NCBI RefSeq assembly: GCF_046764005.1 | Contig: NZ_JBKOFW010000003.1 | Span: 372,001-436,000, forward strand | Direction: 5' to 3' | DNA from: Oryzobacter faecalis | GTDB lineage: Bacteria; Actinomycetota; Actinomycetes; Actinomycetales; Dermatophilaceae | DNA length: 64,000 nucleotides | Shown here: positions 52,980 to 61,519 of the stretch, piece by piece | Numbering within the stretch: the first letter of the stretch is position 1 | How the letters are laid out: each line of letters starts with the position of its first letter | Program-made: the position numbers and the translations under genes | Notes under the pieces: generated by a model | The model's input: only the letters and a program-made list of their open reading frames with translations | The model's database searches: none | What the model was told of the DNA's origin: nothing

Positions 52980-54110
52980 TCAGCCGAGCCGTTCGACGAC
53001 GTACTCGACCGACGCGATGAGCCGGCTGACGTCGTCGGGCTCGACGGCGGGGAAGCAGGCGACCCGCAGCTGGTTGCGGCCGAGCTTGCGGTAGGGCTCG
53101 ACGTCGACGACCCCGTTGGCGCGCAACGTCTTCGCGATGGCGGAGGCGTCGACGGCGTCGTCGAAGTCGATCGTCGCGACGACCTGCGAGCGGTGCGCGG
53201 GGTCGGTGACGTACGGCGTCGCGTACTCGCTCGCCTCGGCCCACGCGTACAGGCGGCCGGACGAGTCGGCCGTCCGGGCGGTGGCCCAGTCGAGGCCGCC
53301 GTTGCCGTTGAGCCACTGCACCTGGTTCGCGAGCATCGCCAGCGTCGCGACCGCCGGGGTGTTGTAGGTCTGGTTGAGGCGGGAATTGTCGATGGCGGTC
53401 GGCAGGCTGAAGAAGTCGGGCACCCAGCGGCCCGACGCCGTGACCTCCTCGACGCGCGCGAGGGCGGCCGGGGAGAACAGGGCCAGCCAGAGCCCGCCGT
53501 CCGAGGCGAAGGACTTCTGCGGGGCGAAGTAGTACACGTCGGCCTGCGACACGTCGACCGGGAGGCCGCCCGCACCGGAGGTGGCGTCGACGAGGACGAG
53601 CGCGTCGTCATCGGCACCGTCCACCCGCCGCACCGGGGCCATGACCCCGGTGCTCGTCTCGTTGTGCGCCCAGGCGTAGACGTCGACGCCGGCCTCGGCC
53701 TCCGGGGTGGGCAGGGTGCCGGGGTCGCTCGCGATGACGGTGGGCTCGCCGAGGAAGGGCGCCTTCCTCGTCACGGAGGCGAACTTGCTCGAGAACTCAC
53801 CGAAGGTGAGGTGCTGTGCGCGGTCGCGGACCAGCCCGAAGGCGGCGACGTCCCAGAAGGCGGTCGCGCCACCGTTGCCGAGGACGACCTCGTAGCCCTC
53901 GGGGAGGGAGAAGAACTCGGCGAGGCCCTCGCGGACCTCCCTGACGAGGTTCTTCACCGGCGCCTGCCGGTGCGAGGTGCCGAGGACGGTGCGGCCGATC
54001 GCGGAGAGGGCCTCGACCTGCTCCGGGCGGACCTTGCTCGGGCCGGAGCCGAAGCGCCCGTCGGCGGGCAGCAGGTCGGCGGGGACGGTGATCTGGGCGG
54101 GGTCGCTCAC
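52980..54110 (-). CDS. serC: Phosphoserine aminotransferase
   Basis: Catalyses the PLP-dependent conversion of 3-phosphohydroxypyruvate and glutamate to phosphoserine, the second step of serine biosynthesis. At 376 residues it matches mycobacterial SerC. RFGSGPSKVRPEQ near the N-terminus, LGTSHRQAPVKNLV, LGNGGATAFWD and the Schiff-base Lys in FAPQKSFASDGG are seen. GTG 54110 follows CCGGAGACC. In mycobacteria serC also lies close to a citrate synthase gene, as here. Confidence 0.9.
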   Translation of the reverse strand: MSDPAQITVPADLLPADGRFGSGPSKVRPEQVEALSAIGRTVLGTSHRQAPVKNLVREVREGLAEFFSLPEGYEVVLGNGGATAFWDVAAFGLVRDRAQHLTFGEFSSKFASVTRKAPFLGEPTVIASDPGTLPTPEAEAGVDVYAWAHNETSTGVMAPVRRVDGADDDALVLVDATSGAGGLPVDVSQADVYYFAPQKSFASDGGLWLALFSPAALARVEEVTASGRWVPDFFSLPTAIDNSRLNQTYNTPAVATLAMLANQVQWLNGNGGLDWATARTADSSGRLYAWAEASEYATPYVTDPAHRSQVVATIDFDDAVDASAIAKTLRANGVVDVEPYRKLGRNQLRVACFPAVEPDDVSRLIASVEYVVERLG

Positions 54111-54281
54111 GAGGGTCTCCGGAGTCGGTGGCGGTGTCGTGGGGGCGCCTGGCGGCGGCTCCCGGGGGGCCCGGGCGCGGCATCGTCGGCACGCCCGTGG
54201 CCGCCACCCATCCTCACCCACCCTGACCGCATGGCGGACGTGAGGTCCACCACGTGGAACCCGGCGGCCGGGGCCGCGCGA

Positions 54282-54307
54282 GGGGCCGTGGCCGCGGCCG
54301 TGGCCCC
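54282..54307. terminator. Possible terminator after citrate synthase
   Basis: GGGGCC and GGCCCC flank a GGCCGCGGCC palindrome in the 214-base spacer between the citrate synthase stop (54325, minus strand) and the serC start. The rest of this spacer holds GC-rich low-complexity DNA with no gene that I can support. Confidence 0.35.
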
Positions 54308-54324
54308 GCGAGGAGCCGGGGCCG

Positions 54325-55458
54325 TTAGCGGTTCGGGTCGAACCCCGCGACGTCCTCGATGGGGCGTCCGGCCGGCCCGACGTAGCGAGAGCTCGGCCGG
54401 ATGAGGCGACCGGTGCGCTTCTGCTCGAGGATGTGCGCCGACCAGCCGGCCGTGCGGGCGCAGGCGAACAGGGGCGTCATCATGTCGCCGGGGACGTCGG
54501 CGAAGTCGAGGAGGACGGCCGCCCAGTAGTCGACGTTGGTCTCCATCCGGCGCTCGGGGTGGCGCTCGGCGAGCTCGGCGATGGCCGCCTTCTCCAGCTC
54601 GAGGGCGACCTCGTAGCGGGGGGCGCCGAGCCGCCGGCAGGTCTCGCGCAGGACGGCGGCGCGCGGGTCGTAGGCGCGGTACACCCGGTGCCCGAATCCC
54701 ATGAGCCGCTCCTTGCGGTCGAGGGTCTCGCGCACGTAGCGGCGGGCGTCGCCCATCTGCTCGACGCCCTCGATCATGTGCTGCGCGCGGCTCGGCGCCC
54801 CGCCGTGGAGCGGGCCGGACAGCGCGCCGATGGCGCCCGAGAGGCAGGCCGCGACGTCGGCGCCGGTGGAGGCGATGACGCGGGCCGTGAACGTCGAGGC
54901 GTTGACCCCGTGCTCGGCCGCGGAGATGAAGTAGGCGTCGATCGCCTCGACGTGCTTGGGGTCGGGCTCGCCGCGCCAGCGGATCATGAACCGCTCGGCG
55001 ATGGTGCGGCCCTTGTCGACCTCGCTCTGGGGGACCATCGGGGTCGCCTGGCCGTGCGCCGACTGGCCGATGAACGAGATCGCCATGACGGACGCGCGGG
55101 CGAGGTTGTCGCGGGCCTCGGTGTCGCCGATGTCGAGGAGCGGCTTGAAGCCCCACACCGGGGCGAGCTGCGCGAGGGCCGACTGGACGTCGACGCGGAT
55201 GTCGCCGGTGTGGACCGGCAGCGGGAACGGCTCGGCCGGGGGCAGGCCTGGGTCGAGCTCGTTGTCGACGAGCAGGCCCCACACCTGGCCGAAGGAGACC
55301 CGGCCGACGAGGTCGTTGATGTCGACGCCCCGGTAGCGCAGCGCGCCGCCCTCCTTGTCGGGCTCGGCGATCTCGGACTCGAAGGCGATGACGCCCTCGA
55401 GGCCGGGTCGGAAGTCGGGGTCGTCGACCGTGGTCGTGGTCGCTGCCGTGCTCGTCAT
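54325..55458 (-). CDS. Citrate synthase (CitA type)
   Basis: Condenses oxaloacetate and acetyl-CoA to citrate. The 377-residue product is close in length to the second citrate synthase of mycobacteria (Rv0889c). Catalytic His regions GALSGPLHGGAPSRAQHM and LMGFGHRVYRAYDPRA and the Asp region YWAAVLLDFADVP are intact. ATG 55458 follows CGGAGACCCC. A longer in-frame upstream extension is low-complexity and was rejected. It may be a 2-methylcitrate synthase, but no prp genes are adjacent. Confidence 0.9.
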   Translation of the reverse strand: MTSTAATTTTVDDPDFRPGLEGVIAFESEIAEPDKEGGALRYRGVDINDLVGRVSFGQVWGLLVDNELDPGLPPAEPFPLPVHTGDIRVDVQSALAQLAPVWGFKPLLDIGDTEARDNLARASVMAISFIGQSAHGQATPMVPQSEVDKGRTIAERFMIRWRGEPDPKHVEAIDAYFISAAEHGVNASTFTARVIASTGADVAACLSGAIGALSGPLHGGAPSRAQHMIEGVEQMGDARRYVRETLDRKERLMGFGHRVYRAYDPRAAVLRETCRRLGAPRYEVALELEKAAIAELAERHPERRMETNVDYWAAVLLDFADVPGDMMTPLFACARTAGWSAHILEQKRTGRLIRPSSRYVGPAGRPIEDVAGFDPNR

Positions 55459-55516
55459 GGGGTCTCCGCTCGTTGCTCGGCGCCGGTGTCGGGCGCGCCC
55501 ATTGTGCACGCAGACG

Positions 55517-56419
55517 TCATTCGTTCCCACCGTTCGTCCCGGTGACCGGCGTCCCACCGGCGGTGCGCGTGTCGCGAACACGCATGTCAGGGGTGCCGGC
55601 GTCTCGGACCTCGAACAGCTCGGTGGCCTCGAGGAGCTTGCTGAGCCGCGCGTAGCCGTAGTTGCGCGAGTCGAAGCTCGACTGGTTCGAGATGCGCTGG
55701 CCGACCGTGCCGATGCGGGCCCAGCCACTGTCGTCGGCGGCGCTCTCGACGGCCCGGCGCAGGAGGGCGACGAGCTTGGCGTCGCCGCGCAGCTGGGCCC
55801 GCGTGGCCCGGCCCGGGGCGGACGGCGGGGACGCGGGCGCGGACGCCGCGGCGGGTGCGGTGGTCCTGGCCGCGGAGGCCTTCCTCGTCGACGCCTTCTT
55901 CGCGGTGGCCTTGGCCGTGCGCGAGGCCGGGGCGGTGGTGGGCGCCGGCTCGGGGTCCTCGCCCGGGTCCGCCTGGCCCGACGGTGAGGTGAGGCGGTCG
56001 AGGACGAGGAAGCGCGTGCACGCGCTCTGGAACGGCGCGGGCGTCTTCGCGTCACCGAACCCGTAGACCGCCACCCCGTGCTCGCGCAGGTGCATGACGA
56101 GCGGGGTGAAGTCGGCGTCGGAGGACACGAGCGCGAAGGCCTCGGGGCGCTGCGTGTGGAGGATCTCGACGGCGTCGACCGCGAGGGCGATGTCGCTGGC
56201 GTTCTTCCCCTTCGAGGGGTCGAACTGCTGCACCGGGCGAATCGCGTTGTCGTGCAGCACCTCCTGCCACGACTTCAGGCCCGACTTCGTCCAGTTCCCG
56301 TAGGCCCGACGGATGCTCGTCTCGCCGAAGGCCGACAGCTCGCTGAGGATGACGTCGATGCGTGCCGCCCGGGCGTTGTCGGCGTCGATGAGCAGCGCGA
56401 TCCGCGCAGGGGTGTCCAT
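55517..56419 (-). CDS. NYN-domain protein with C-terminal LOTUS/OST-HTH domain
   Basis: A 300-residue PIN-like ribonuclease candidate. The NYN domain (about 1-155) has acidic residues in IALLIDADNA, DIALAVDAVEIL and SSDADFTPLVMH. A basic, Ala/Lys-rich linker (about 160-225) leads to an OST-HTH/LOTUS domain (LVALLRRAVESAADDSGWAR through SRNYGYARLSKLLEA), which binds RNA. NYN-LOTUS proteins are thought to process or silence RNA. ATG 56419 is seven bases after TAGGGT. It diverges from an MFS gene across palindrome D. Confidence 0.88.
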   Translation of the reverse strand: MDTPARIALLIDADNARAARIDVILSELSAFGETSIRRAYGNWTKSGLKSWQEVLHDNAIRPVQQFDPSKGKNASDIALAVDAVEILHTQRPEAFALVSSDADFTPLVMHLREHGVAVYGFGDAKTPAPFQSACTRFLVLDRLTSPSGQADPGEDPEPAPTTAPASRTAKATAKKASTRKASAARTTAPAAASAPASPPSAPGRATRAQLRGDAKLVALLRRAVESAADDSGWARIGTVGQRISNQSSFDSRNYGYARLSKLLEATELFEVRDAGTPDMRVRDTRTAGGTPVTGTNGGNE

Positions 56420-56480
56420 GGTCGGGACCCTACGCCGACGGCGGCGCCCAACCGTCGCCCCTCCCGCCACCCCCGTCGTC

Positions 56481-56536
56481 GCGACCTACCGCCTGGTACG
56501 CGTCGTGATCACAGCACTGACCAGGCGGTAGGTCGC
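56481..56536. repeat. Perfect 17-base inverted repeat, type D
   Basis: GCGACCTACCGCCTGGT (56481-56497) and ACCAGGCGGTAGGTCGC (56520-56536) are exact complements. The 22-base loop contains the palindrome GTGATCAC. It lies between the divergent NYN-LOTUS and MFS genes (-10 hexamers at 56427-56432 and 56568-56573), away from both -35 regions, and cannot terminate either. Confidence 0.9.
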
Positions 56537-56579
56537 GCTGGAGGGCGGGCGGGGGTGGGGCGTCGGGCATGATCGCCGG

Positions 56580-57860
56580 GTGCTGCGCTCCCACCTCCCG
56601 GACCTCACGCCGCTGCGGGAGAGCGCCGAGTACCGCCGCCTCTTCACCGGGTTCACCCTGTCCAACATCGGCTCGCAGCTGGCCGTCGTCACGATCGGCC
56701 TCCAGGTCTACGACCTCACCCGCTCCACGGCTGCGGTCGGTCTCGTCGGGCTGTTCGCCCTCGTGCCGCTCGTCGTCATGGGGCTCTACGGCGGCTCGCT
56801 CTCGGACCACCACGACCGGCGCCGCGTCGCCCTCGGCGCCAACCTCGTCGCGTGGGGCACCTCGATCGCCTGCGCCCTCCAGGCCTGGGCCGGCAACACC
56901 GAGGTGTGGCTGCTCTACGTGCTCGTGGCGGTGTGGAACGGGGCGTTCGGGGTCAGCTCGCCGGCGCGCACGAGCATCTACCCCCGGATCCTGCCGCGCG
57001 CGCAGCTGCCGGCCGCCAACGCCCTGGGCGTCCTCGCGATGTCGACGGCGATGATGGCCGGTCCGCTGCTCGCGGGCGTCCTCGTCGACCAGGGCGGGTT
57101 CCGGGCCGCCTACACCGTCGACGTCGCGGTGACGATGGCCGCCCTGTGGGGGCTGGCGCGGCTGCGTCCGCTTCCGCCCGAGCCCCACGGGGAGGGCGGG
57201 GCCGGTCGGGCCGGGTTCGGCTCCGTCGTCGACGGGTTCCGCTTCCTGGGCACCGCCCCGAACGTGCGGATGACGTTCGTCGCCGACATCGCGGCCATGC
57301 TGCTCGCACAGCCGCGCGTCATCTTCCCGGCCGCCGGGGCGGTCATCCTCGGGGGCGGGGCGAGCACCGTCGGGGCGCTCTACGCGGCCGCTGCGGCGGG
57401 GGCCGTGCTCGCGACCCTGCTGTCCGGCCGGCTCGGGGCGGTCCGCCGGCAGGGCCTGGCCATCCTCGTGAGCATCGTCGGGTGGGGCCTCGGCATCGTG
57501 GGCCTCGGTGCCGCGCTGCTCGGCGCGGGAGGGTGGCTGACCCGGGAGCAGGCGTTCTGGGGTGCACTCGCCGCGATGGCGTTCGCCGGCGGGTCGGACG
57601 CGGTGAGCGCGGTGTTCCGGACGACGATCCTGCAGACCGCGGCCCCGGACCGGATGCGCGGGCGGCTCCAGGGGGTGTTCATCGTCGTCGTCGCGGGTGG
57701 CCCCCGGGTCGGCGAGCTCGTCGGCGGTGCGGTCGCCGAGCGGATCGGCGAGGGCTGGATGGCCGTGTGGGGCGGGCTCGCGTGCGTCCTCGCCGTCCTG
57801 CTCCTCGGGCTGAGGCACCGCGGGTTCGTCCGCTACGACGCCCGGCACCCGACCCCCTGA
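56580..57860 (+). CDS. MFS transporter (MFS_3/EntS-like)
   Basis: A 426-residue major facilitator. SNIGSQLAVVTIGLQVYDLT in helix 1, GGSLSDHHDRRRVALGAN as loop 2-3, SSPARTSIYPRILP after helix 4 and APDRMRGRLQGVFIVVVAGG in helix 10 place it in the EntS-like group with the gene at 51558. GTG 56580 lies six bases after CATGAT, leaderless. It precedes pdxH by 19 bases, but pdxH has its own -10 hexamer. Substrate unknown. Confidence 0.88.
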   Translation: MLRSHLPDLTPLRESAEYRRLFTGFTLSNIGSQLAVVTIGLQVYDLTRSTAAVGLVGLFALVPLVVMGLYGGSLSDHHDRRRVALGANLVAWGTSIACALQAWAGNTEVWLLYVLVAVWNGAFGVSSPARTSIYPRILPRAQLPAANALGVLAMSTAMMAGPLLAGVLVDQGGFRAAYTVDVAVTMAALWGLARLRPLPPEPHGEGGAGRAGFGSVVDGFRFLGTAPNVRMTFVADIAAMLLAQPRVIFPAAGAVILGGGASTVGALYAAAAAGAVLATLLSGRLGAVRRQGLAILVSIVGWGLGIVGLGAALLGAGGWLTREQAFWGALAAMAFAGGSDAVSAVFRTTILQTAAPDRMRGRLQGVFIVVVAGGPRVGELVGGAVAERIGEGWMAVWGGLACVLAVLLLGLRHRGFVRYDARHPTP

Positions 57861-57879
57861 CCCGGCCTACGATCGGGCC

Positions 57880-58557
57880 ATGGGCGAGGCGCGGGTCGAC
57901 TACGACGGTGAGGGCATCTGCGAGGACGGGCTGCTCCCCACCCCGCTCGCCCAGGCGCGGGCCTGGCTCGACGCGGCGGTCGAGCGCGCGGCGTCCTCCG
58001 GCGACGTCCCCGAACCCACGGCGGTGTCGGTGGCGACGGTCGACGCCGGCGGGCTGCCCAACGTGCGCACCGTCCTCCTGCGGGTGCTCGACGAGCGGGG
58101 CGTCGGCTTCTACACCGGGCTGACGTCGACGAAGGGGCGCGAGCTCGCAGCGCACCCCGCGGCGGCGGTGTCGCTGACGTGGCCCTCCATGTACCGGGCG
58201 GTGCGGTTCCGCGGGCCGGTGTCCGAGCTCGGCCGAGAGGAGGTCGCGGCCTACTTCCGCTCGCGGCCCTGGGGGTCGCGGATCTCGGCGTGGACCTCGC
58301 GCCAGTCCGAGCCGGTGGGGTCGCGGGCCGAGCTCGAGGCCGAGTACGAGCGGCTCGCGGCGCGCTGGCCCGACACCGGCTCGGCCGACGACGTCCCGGT
58401 GCCCGACGCGTGGGGCGGCTACCTCGTCACGCCCGACGAGGTCGAGTTCTGGGGAGGTCGGCGCAACCGGCTCCACGACCGGCTCGTGTTCACCCGGGTC
58501 GGGCCCGGGGGGATGGACGAGGCCTCGGCCTGGGCGGTCTCGCGTCGCCAGCCCTGA
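57880..58557 (+). CDS. pdxH: Pyridoxamine 5'-phosphate oxidase
   Basis: An FMN enzyme that oxidises PNP or PMP to PLP, the active B6 cofactor used by the many PLP enzymes nearby. The 225-residue product has PNVRTVLLRVLDERGVGFYT, TSTKGRELAAHPAAAVSLTW (FMN phosphate contacts) and the C-terminal EFWGGRRNRLHDRLVF signature. ATG 57880 is six bases after TACGAT. The length is typical. Confidence 0.92.
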   Translation: MGEARVDYDGEGICEDGLLPTPLAQARAWLDAAVERAASSGDVPEPTAVSVATVDAGGLPNVRTVLLRVLDERGVGFYTGLTSTKGRELAAHPAAAVSLTWPSMYRAVRFRGPVSELGREEVAAYFRSRPWGSRISAWTSRQSEPVGSRAELEAEYERLAARWPDTGSADDVPVPDAWGGYLVTPDEVEFWGGRRNRLHDRLVFTRVGPGGMDEASAWAVSRRQP

Positions 58558-58572
58558 GGACGCCCGCTCCGC

Positions 58573-59415
58573 TCAGGTGCGGTGGACCTTGTGGGCGGCC
58601 GCCTGCGCCCGCGGCTTGACGACGAGGAGGTCGACGTTGACGTGGGCCGGACGCGTGGCCATCCAGACGATGGCGTCGGCCACGTCCTCGGCGACCAGGG
58701 GCCCCGGGACGCCCTCGTAGACCCGGTCGGCGCGCTCGCGGTCGCCGTCGAAGCGGGTCAGGGAGAACTCGTCGGTGCGGACCATCCCCGGCGCCACGAG
58801 GGTGACGCGGACCGGCTGGTCGAACAGCTCGAGGCGCAGCGTCTCGGTCATGACGTGCACCCCGTGCTTGGCGGCCGTGTAGCCCGCGCCGCCCTCGTAG
58901 GCGGTGAAGCCCGCGACCGAGCCGACGTTGACGACGACGCCCTCGCCGTCGGCCGCGACCAGCGCGGGGAGCACGGCCTTGGTGACCCGCAGCGTGCCGA
59001 GCACGTTGCTGTCGTACATCCGCTGCCACAGGTCGACGTCGGCCTCGGCGACCGGCTCGAGGCCGAGGGCGCCGCCGGCGTTGTTGACGAGGACGTGGAC
59101 GCGCGGCCCGGCCGCAGCCGCGAGGCGGGCGACGTCGGCGTCGGACGTGACGTCGCAGGCGACGGCGACTCCGTCGACCTCGTCGGCGAGCGCCTGTACC
59201 CGGTCTGCCCGACGGGCCGCGCAGACGACCCGGAAGCCGTGGTCGGCGAGGAGGCGTGCCGTGGCCGCACCGATGCCGCTGCTCGCGCCGGTGACGACGG
59301 CGGTGCGGCGCTCGTCGCGGACGCCCTCGAGCCACGGCCCGCCGGTCGCGACGAGGTGTGCGGAGGCGGCGCCGGTGGGCGTGAGGTCGTCGGTGGGCGG
59401 GACGGCGTCGGTCAT
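58573..59415 (-). CDS. Short-chain dehydrogenase/reductase
   Basis: A 280-residue NAD(P)-dependent oxidoreductase of the classical SDR family. VVTGASSGIGAATARLL binds the cofactor, NNAGGALG is the NNAG motif, NVGSVAGFT has the catalytic Ser, and YTAAKHGVH contains the YxxxK pair. The first 35 residues are an extra low-complexity leader. ATG 59415 overlaps the stop of the hotdog-like gene by four bases, forming an operon. The substrate is unknown. Confidence 0.87.
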   Translation of the reverse strand: MTDAVPPTDDLTPTGAASAHLVATGGPWLEGVRDERRTAVVTGASSGIGAATARLLADHGFRVVCAARRADRVQALADEVDGVAVACDVTSDADVARLAAAAGPRVHVLVNNAGGALGLEPVAEADVDLWQRMYDSNVLGTLRVTKAVLPALVAADGEGVVVNVGSVAGFTAYEGGAGYTAAKHGVHVMTETLRLELFDQPVRVTLVAPGMVRTDEFSLTRFDGDRERADRVYEGVPGPLVAEDVADAIVWMATRPAHVNVDLLVVKPRAQAAAHKVHRT

Positions 59416-60164
59416 GCGGTCTCCCTCGTCTCCCGGGGCCGGACGGTGGCGGGGTCGACGGCGACCCACGTCGCCTCGGCCCGCGCCAGCACCGTGCCCG
59501 ATGGCGACAGGAGGACGCTGCCCGAGTGGTGGCGCCGCCCCTGCGACCCACGCTGCCACGCGAGGACGACGTGGGGCTCACCCGTCTCGGGGAGCGCGTG
59601 GAGACGGGCCGTCATCGTGCCGAGGACCATCGGCCGCCCGGCGATGCCCGCCGACCAGCCGCCCGGACAGTCGAGGGCGGCCCAGACGAGGGGCACCTCG
59701 GGGTCCTCCCCCGGGGTCCACGTCGTGGCGTACCGGCCGGACCCGTCGGCGAGGGGCCCCGGGCGCAGGCACAGGCCGTCCCCGGGGGTACGGGCGGTGC
59801 CGCAGGAGAAGCACGTGGGGAACGGGTGGTCCGCGAGGCCCTCGTACCGGTCCTCGGCCGCCCGGGCCTCCTCGAGGGTGGGGGCGGGCGGGAGCGGCTC
59901 GGTGAGGTCTGCGGCGGGGGTGGCCGTGGCGACGAGGTGGCCGCGGTCGAGGAGGCGGACGGTGACCACGGGCCCGCCCTCGCCCGGGGTGATCTCGGTG
60001 TCGAGGACCATCGGTCGGTCGAGCGGCGGGGGTGCGGACAGGCGCACCGTGACGGCCGGGCGGTCGGCGGTCGTGGGGACGGTGCGCGCGACGGCGCCGC
60101 TCACCCAGCCGCCGTTGCCGGACTCCGGGGGGCCGCAGTACCGGCTGGGGATCGTCAGCTCCAT
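59412..60164 (-). CDS. Hotdog-like protein, possible thioesterase
   Basis: A 250-residue protein starting ELTIPSRYCGPPESGNGGWV, with two roughly parallel halves (GPPESGNGG; then CPGGWSAGIAG) that suggest a double hotdog fold of acyl-CoA thioesterases, and a CFSCGTARTPGDGLCLRPG Cys cluster. This assignment is from recalled pattern, not a search. ATG 60164 is six bases after TAGGTT. It is co-transcribed with the SDR gene, suggesting shared acyl or lipid chemistry. Confidence 0.65.
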   Translation of the reverse strand: MELTIPSRYCGPPESGNGGWVSGAVARTVPTTADRPAVTVRLSAPPPLDRPMVLDTEITPGEGGPVVTVRLLDRGHLVATATPAADLTEPLPPAPTLEEARAAEDRYEGLADHPFPTCFSCGTARTPGDGLCLRPGPLADGSGRYATTWTPGEDPEVPLVWAALDCPGGWSAGIAGRPMVLGTMTARLHALPETGEPHVVLAWQRGSQGRRHHSGSVLLSPSGTVLARAEATWVAVDPATVRPRETRETA

Positions 60165-60226
60165 CCGGCCAACCTACCGACGGCGACCGACGCGGCGGTC
60201 TCGTCCTCCACAGGGGACGGACGGGA

Positions 60227-60244
60227 TATCTTGACGTCAAGATA
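60227..60244. promoter_or_regulatory. Perfect 18-base palindrome, operator candidate before the MFS gene
   Basis: TATCTTGACGTCAAGATA is exactly self-complementary and AT-rich for this genome. It ends 26 bases before ATG 60271 and lies over the expected promoter. It does not match the IdeR/DtxR iron box (TTAGGTTAGSCTAACCTAA). A MarR-like dimer is a more likely binder, though IdeR is encoded next to it. Confidence 0.75.
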
Positions 60245-60270
60245 AAGCACGGCACCGAGAGGGAGGGGCG

Positions 60271-61509
60271 ATGGCGCAGGACTTCTCGCTGCGGCGGATC
60301 GCCGTCCCGGCGTTCGGGCCCTCCGCGATCTGGGCGGTCGGTGCGGGCGCGGTCCTGCCGGTCGTCGCCCTCAGCGCCCGCGACCTCGGCGCCTCCGTCG
60401 GGCTCGCCGCCCTCTTCGTCGGCCTCTCGACCCTCTCGGAGTTCGTCTCGGCCGTCCCGGCCGGCGTCCTCGTCGAACGGCTGGGGGAGCGGCGCGCCCT
60501 CGTCCTCGCCGGCGCCGCCGACGCCGCCGCCTGCCTCGTCGCCCTGGTCGCCCCGAATCTCTGGGTCCTCGGCCTGGCGGTCGTCCTCACCGGACCGAGC
60601 GGCGCCGTGTTCCTCCTGGCGCGGCAGTCCTACCTCACCGCCGCCGCGCCCGTGCACCTGCGCGCCCGCGCGATGTCGACCCTCGGCGGGGTCACCCGGG
60701 CCGGCATGTTCCTCGGCCCGCTCGTCGGGGCGCCCGTCATCGCGTACGGGGGACCGCAGGCGGCCTTCGGCGTGGCCGTCGTCGCCGGCGCCCTCGCGGC
60801 GGCCCTCGCCGGGCGGGCCCGCGACCTCGGCCCGGCCGGCCACCCGACCGACGTCCCACCGGAGCGCCTGCGGGTCACCGAGGTCGCGCGCCGCCACCGC
60901 AGGGTCCTGCTGACCGTCGGCCTGGGCGTGCTCGGGCTGGGGCTCGCGCGGTCGGCCCGCGTCGTCGTCGTGCCCCTCTGGGCGGAGCACATCGGGCTGT
61001 CGCCGGCCCAGACCTCCCTCGTCTTCGCGGCCGCCGCCCTCGTCGAGGTCGTCCTCTTCTGGCCGGCCGGCACCGTCATGGACCGGCACGGGCGGGTGTG
61101 GGTCGCGGTCCCCGTCGCGGTGACGATCGGGCTCGCCCTCGTCCTCCTCCCACTGACGACGACGGTCGTCGGGGTGGCGGCCCTCACCCTGCTCATGGGG
61201 GTGGGCAACGGGCTGGGGTCGGGGATCGTCATGACCCTCGGCGCCGACGCAGCGCCTGCCGTCGGGCGCGCGCCGTTCCTCGGGCTGTGGCGGCTCGTGT
61301 CGCTCGTCGGGCACAACGGCGCCAGCCTCGTCGTCGGCGCGGTGGCGGCGCTGACGACGATCGGGGCGGCGAGCGTCTCGGTGGGCGTGCTCGCGCTCGC
61401 GGGCGGGGCGTGGCTGTGGCGCTGGCTCCCCGAGTACGACCCCCGCCGCCGGACCCCTCCGCCCGGTCCTGCCGGACCGTCAGCGCCCGGTGTCGCCGGG
61501 CCCCCGTAG
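60271..61509 (+). CDS. MFS transporter
   Basis: A 412-residue major facilitator with about 12 helices; loop 2-3 is GVLVERLGERRALVLAG and loop 8-9 is GTVMDRHGRVWVAVPV. ATG 60271 follows GAGGGAGGGGCG, a strong ribosome binding site. The promoter carries a perfect palindrome, so the gene is probably tightly regulated. The following gene is ideR, with its own leaderless promoter. A role in metal or siderophore export is conceivable from position only. Confidence 0.87.
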   Translation: MAQDFSLRRIAVPAFGPSAIWAVGAGAVLPVVALSARDLGASVGLAALFVGLSTLSEFVSAVPAGVLVERLGERRALVLAGAADAAACLVALVAPNLWVLGLAVVLTGPSGAVFLLARQSYLTAAAPVHLRARAMSTLGGVTRAGMFLGPLVGAPVIAYGGPQAAFGVAVVAGALAAALAGRARDLGPAGHPTDVPPERLRVTEVARRHRRVLLTVGLGVLGLGLARSARVVVVPLWAEHIGLSPAQTSLVFAAAALVEVVLFWPAGTVMDRHGRVWVAVPVAVTIGLALVLLPLTTTVVGVAALTLLMGVGNGLGSGIVMTLGADAAPAVGRAPFLGLWRLVSLVGHNGASLVVGAVAALTTIGAASVSVGVLALAGGAWLWRWLPEYDPRRRTPPPGPAGPSAPGVAGPP

Positions 61510-61519
61510 GCTGACCGCT

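Noticed and set aside
54325..56055. Citrate synthase with a 199-residue N-terminal extension
   Set aside because: The extension is low complexity and antisense in register to the NYN-LOTUS gene; ATG 55458 has a ribosome binding site and gives normal length.
60227..60244. IdeR/DtxR iron box at the MFS promoter
   Set aside because: The palindrome TATCTTGACGTCAAGATA does not fit TTAGGTTAGSCTAACCTAA; proximity to ideR alone is not enough.
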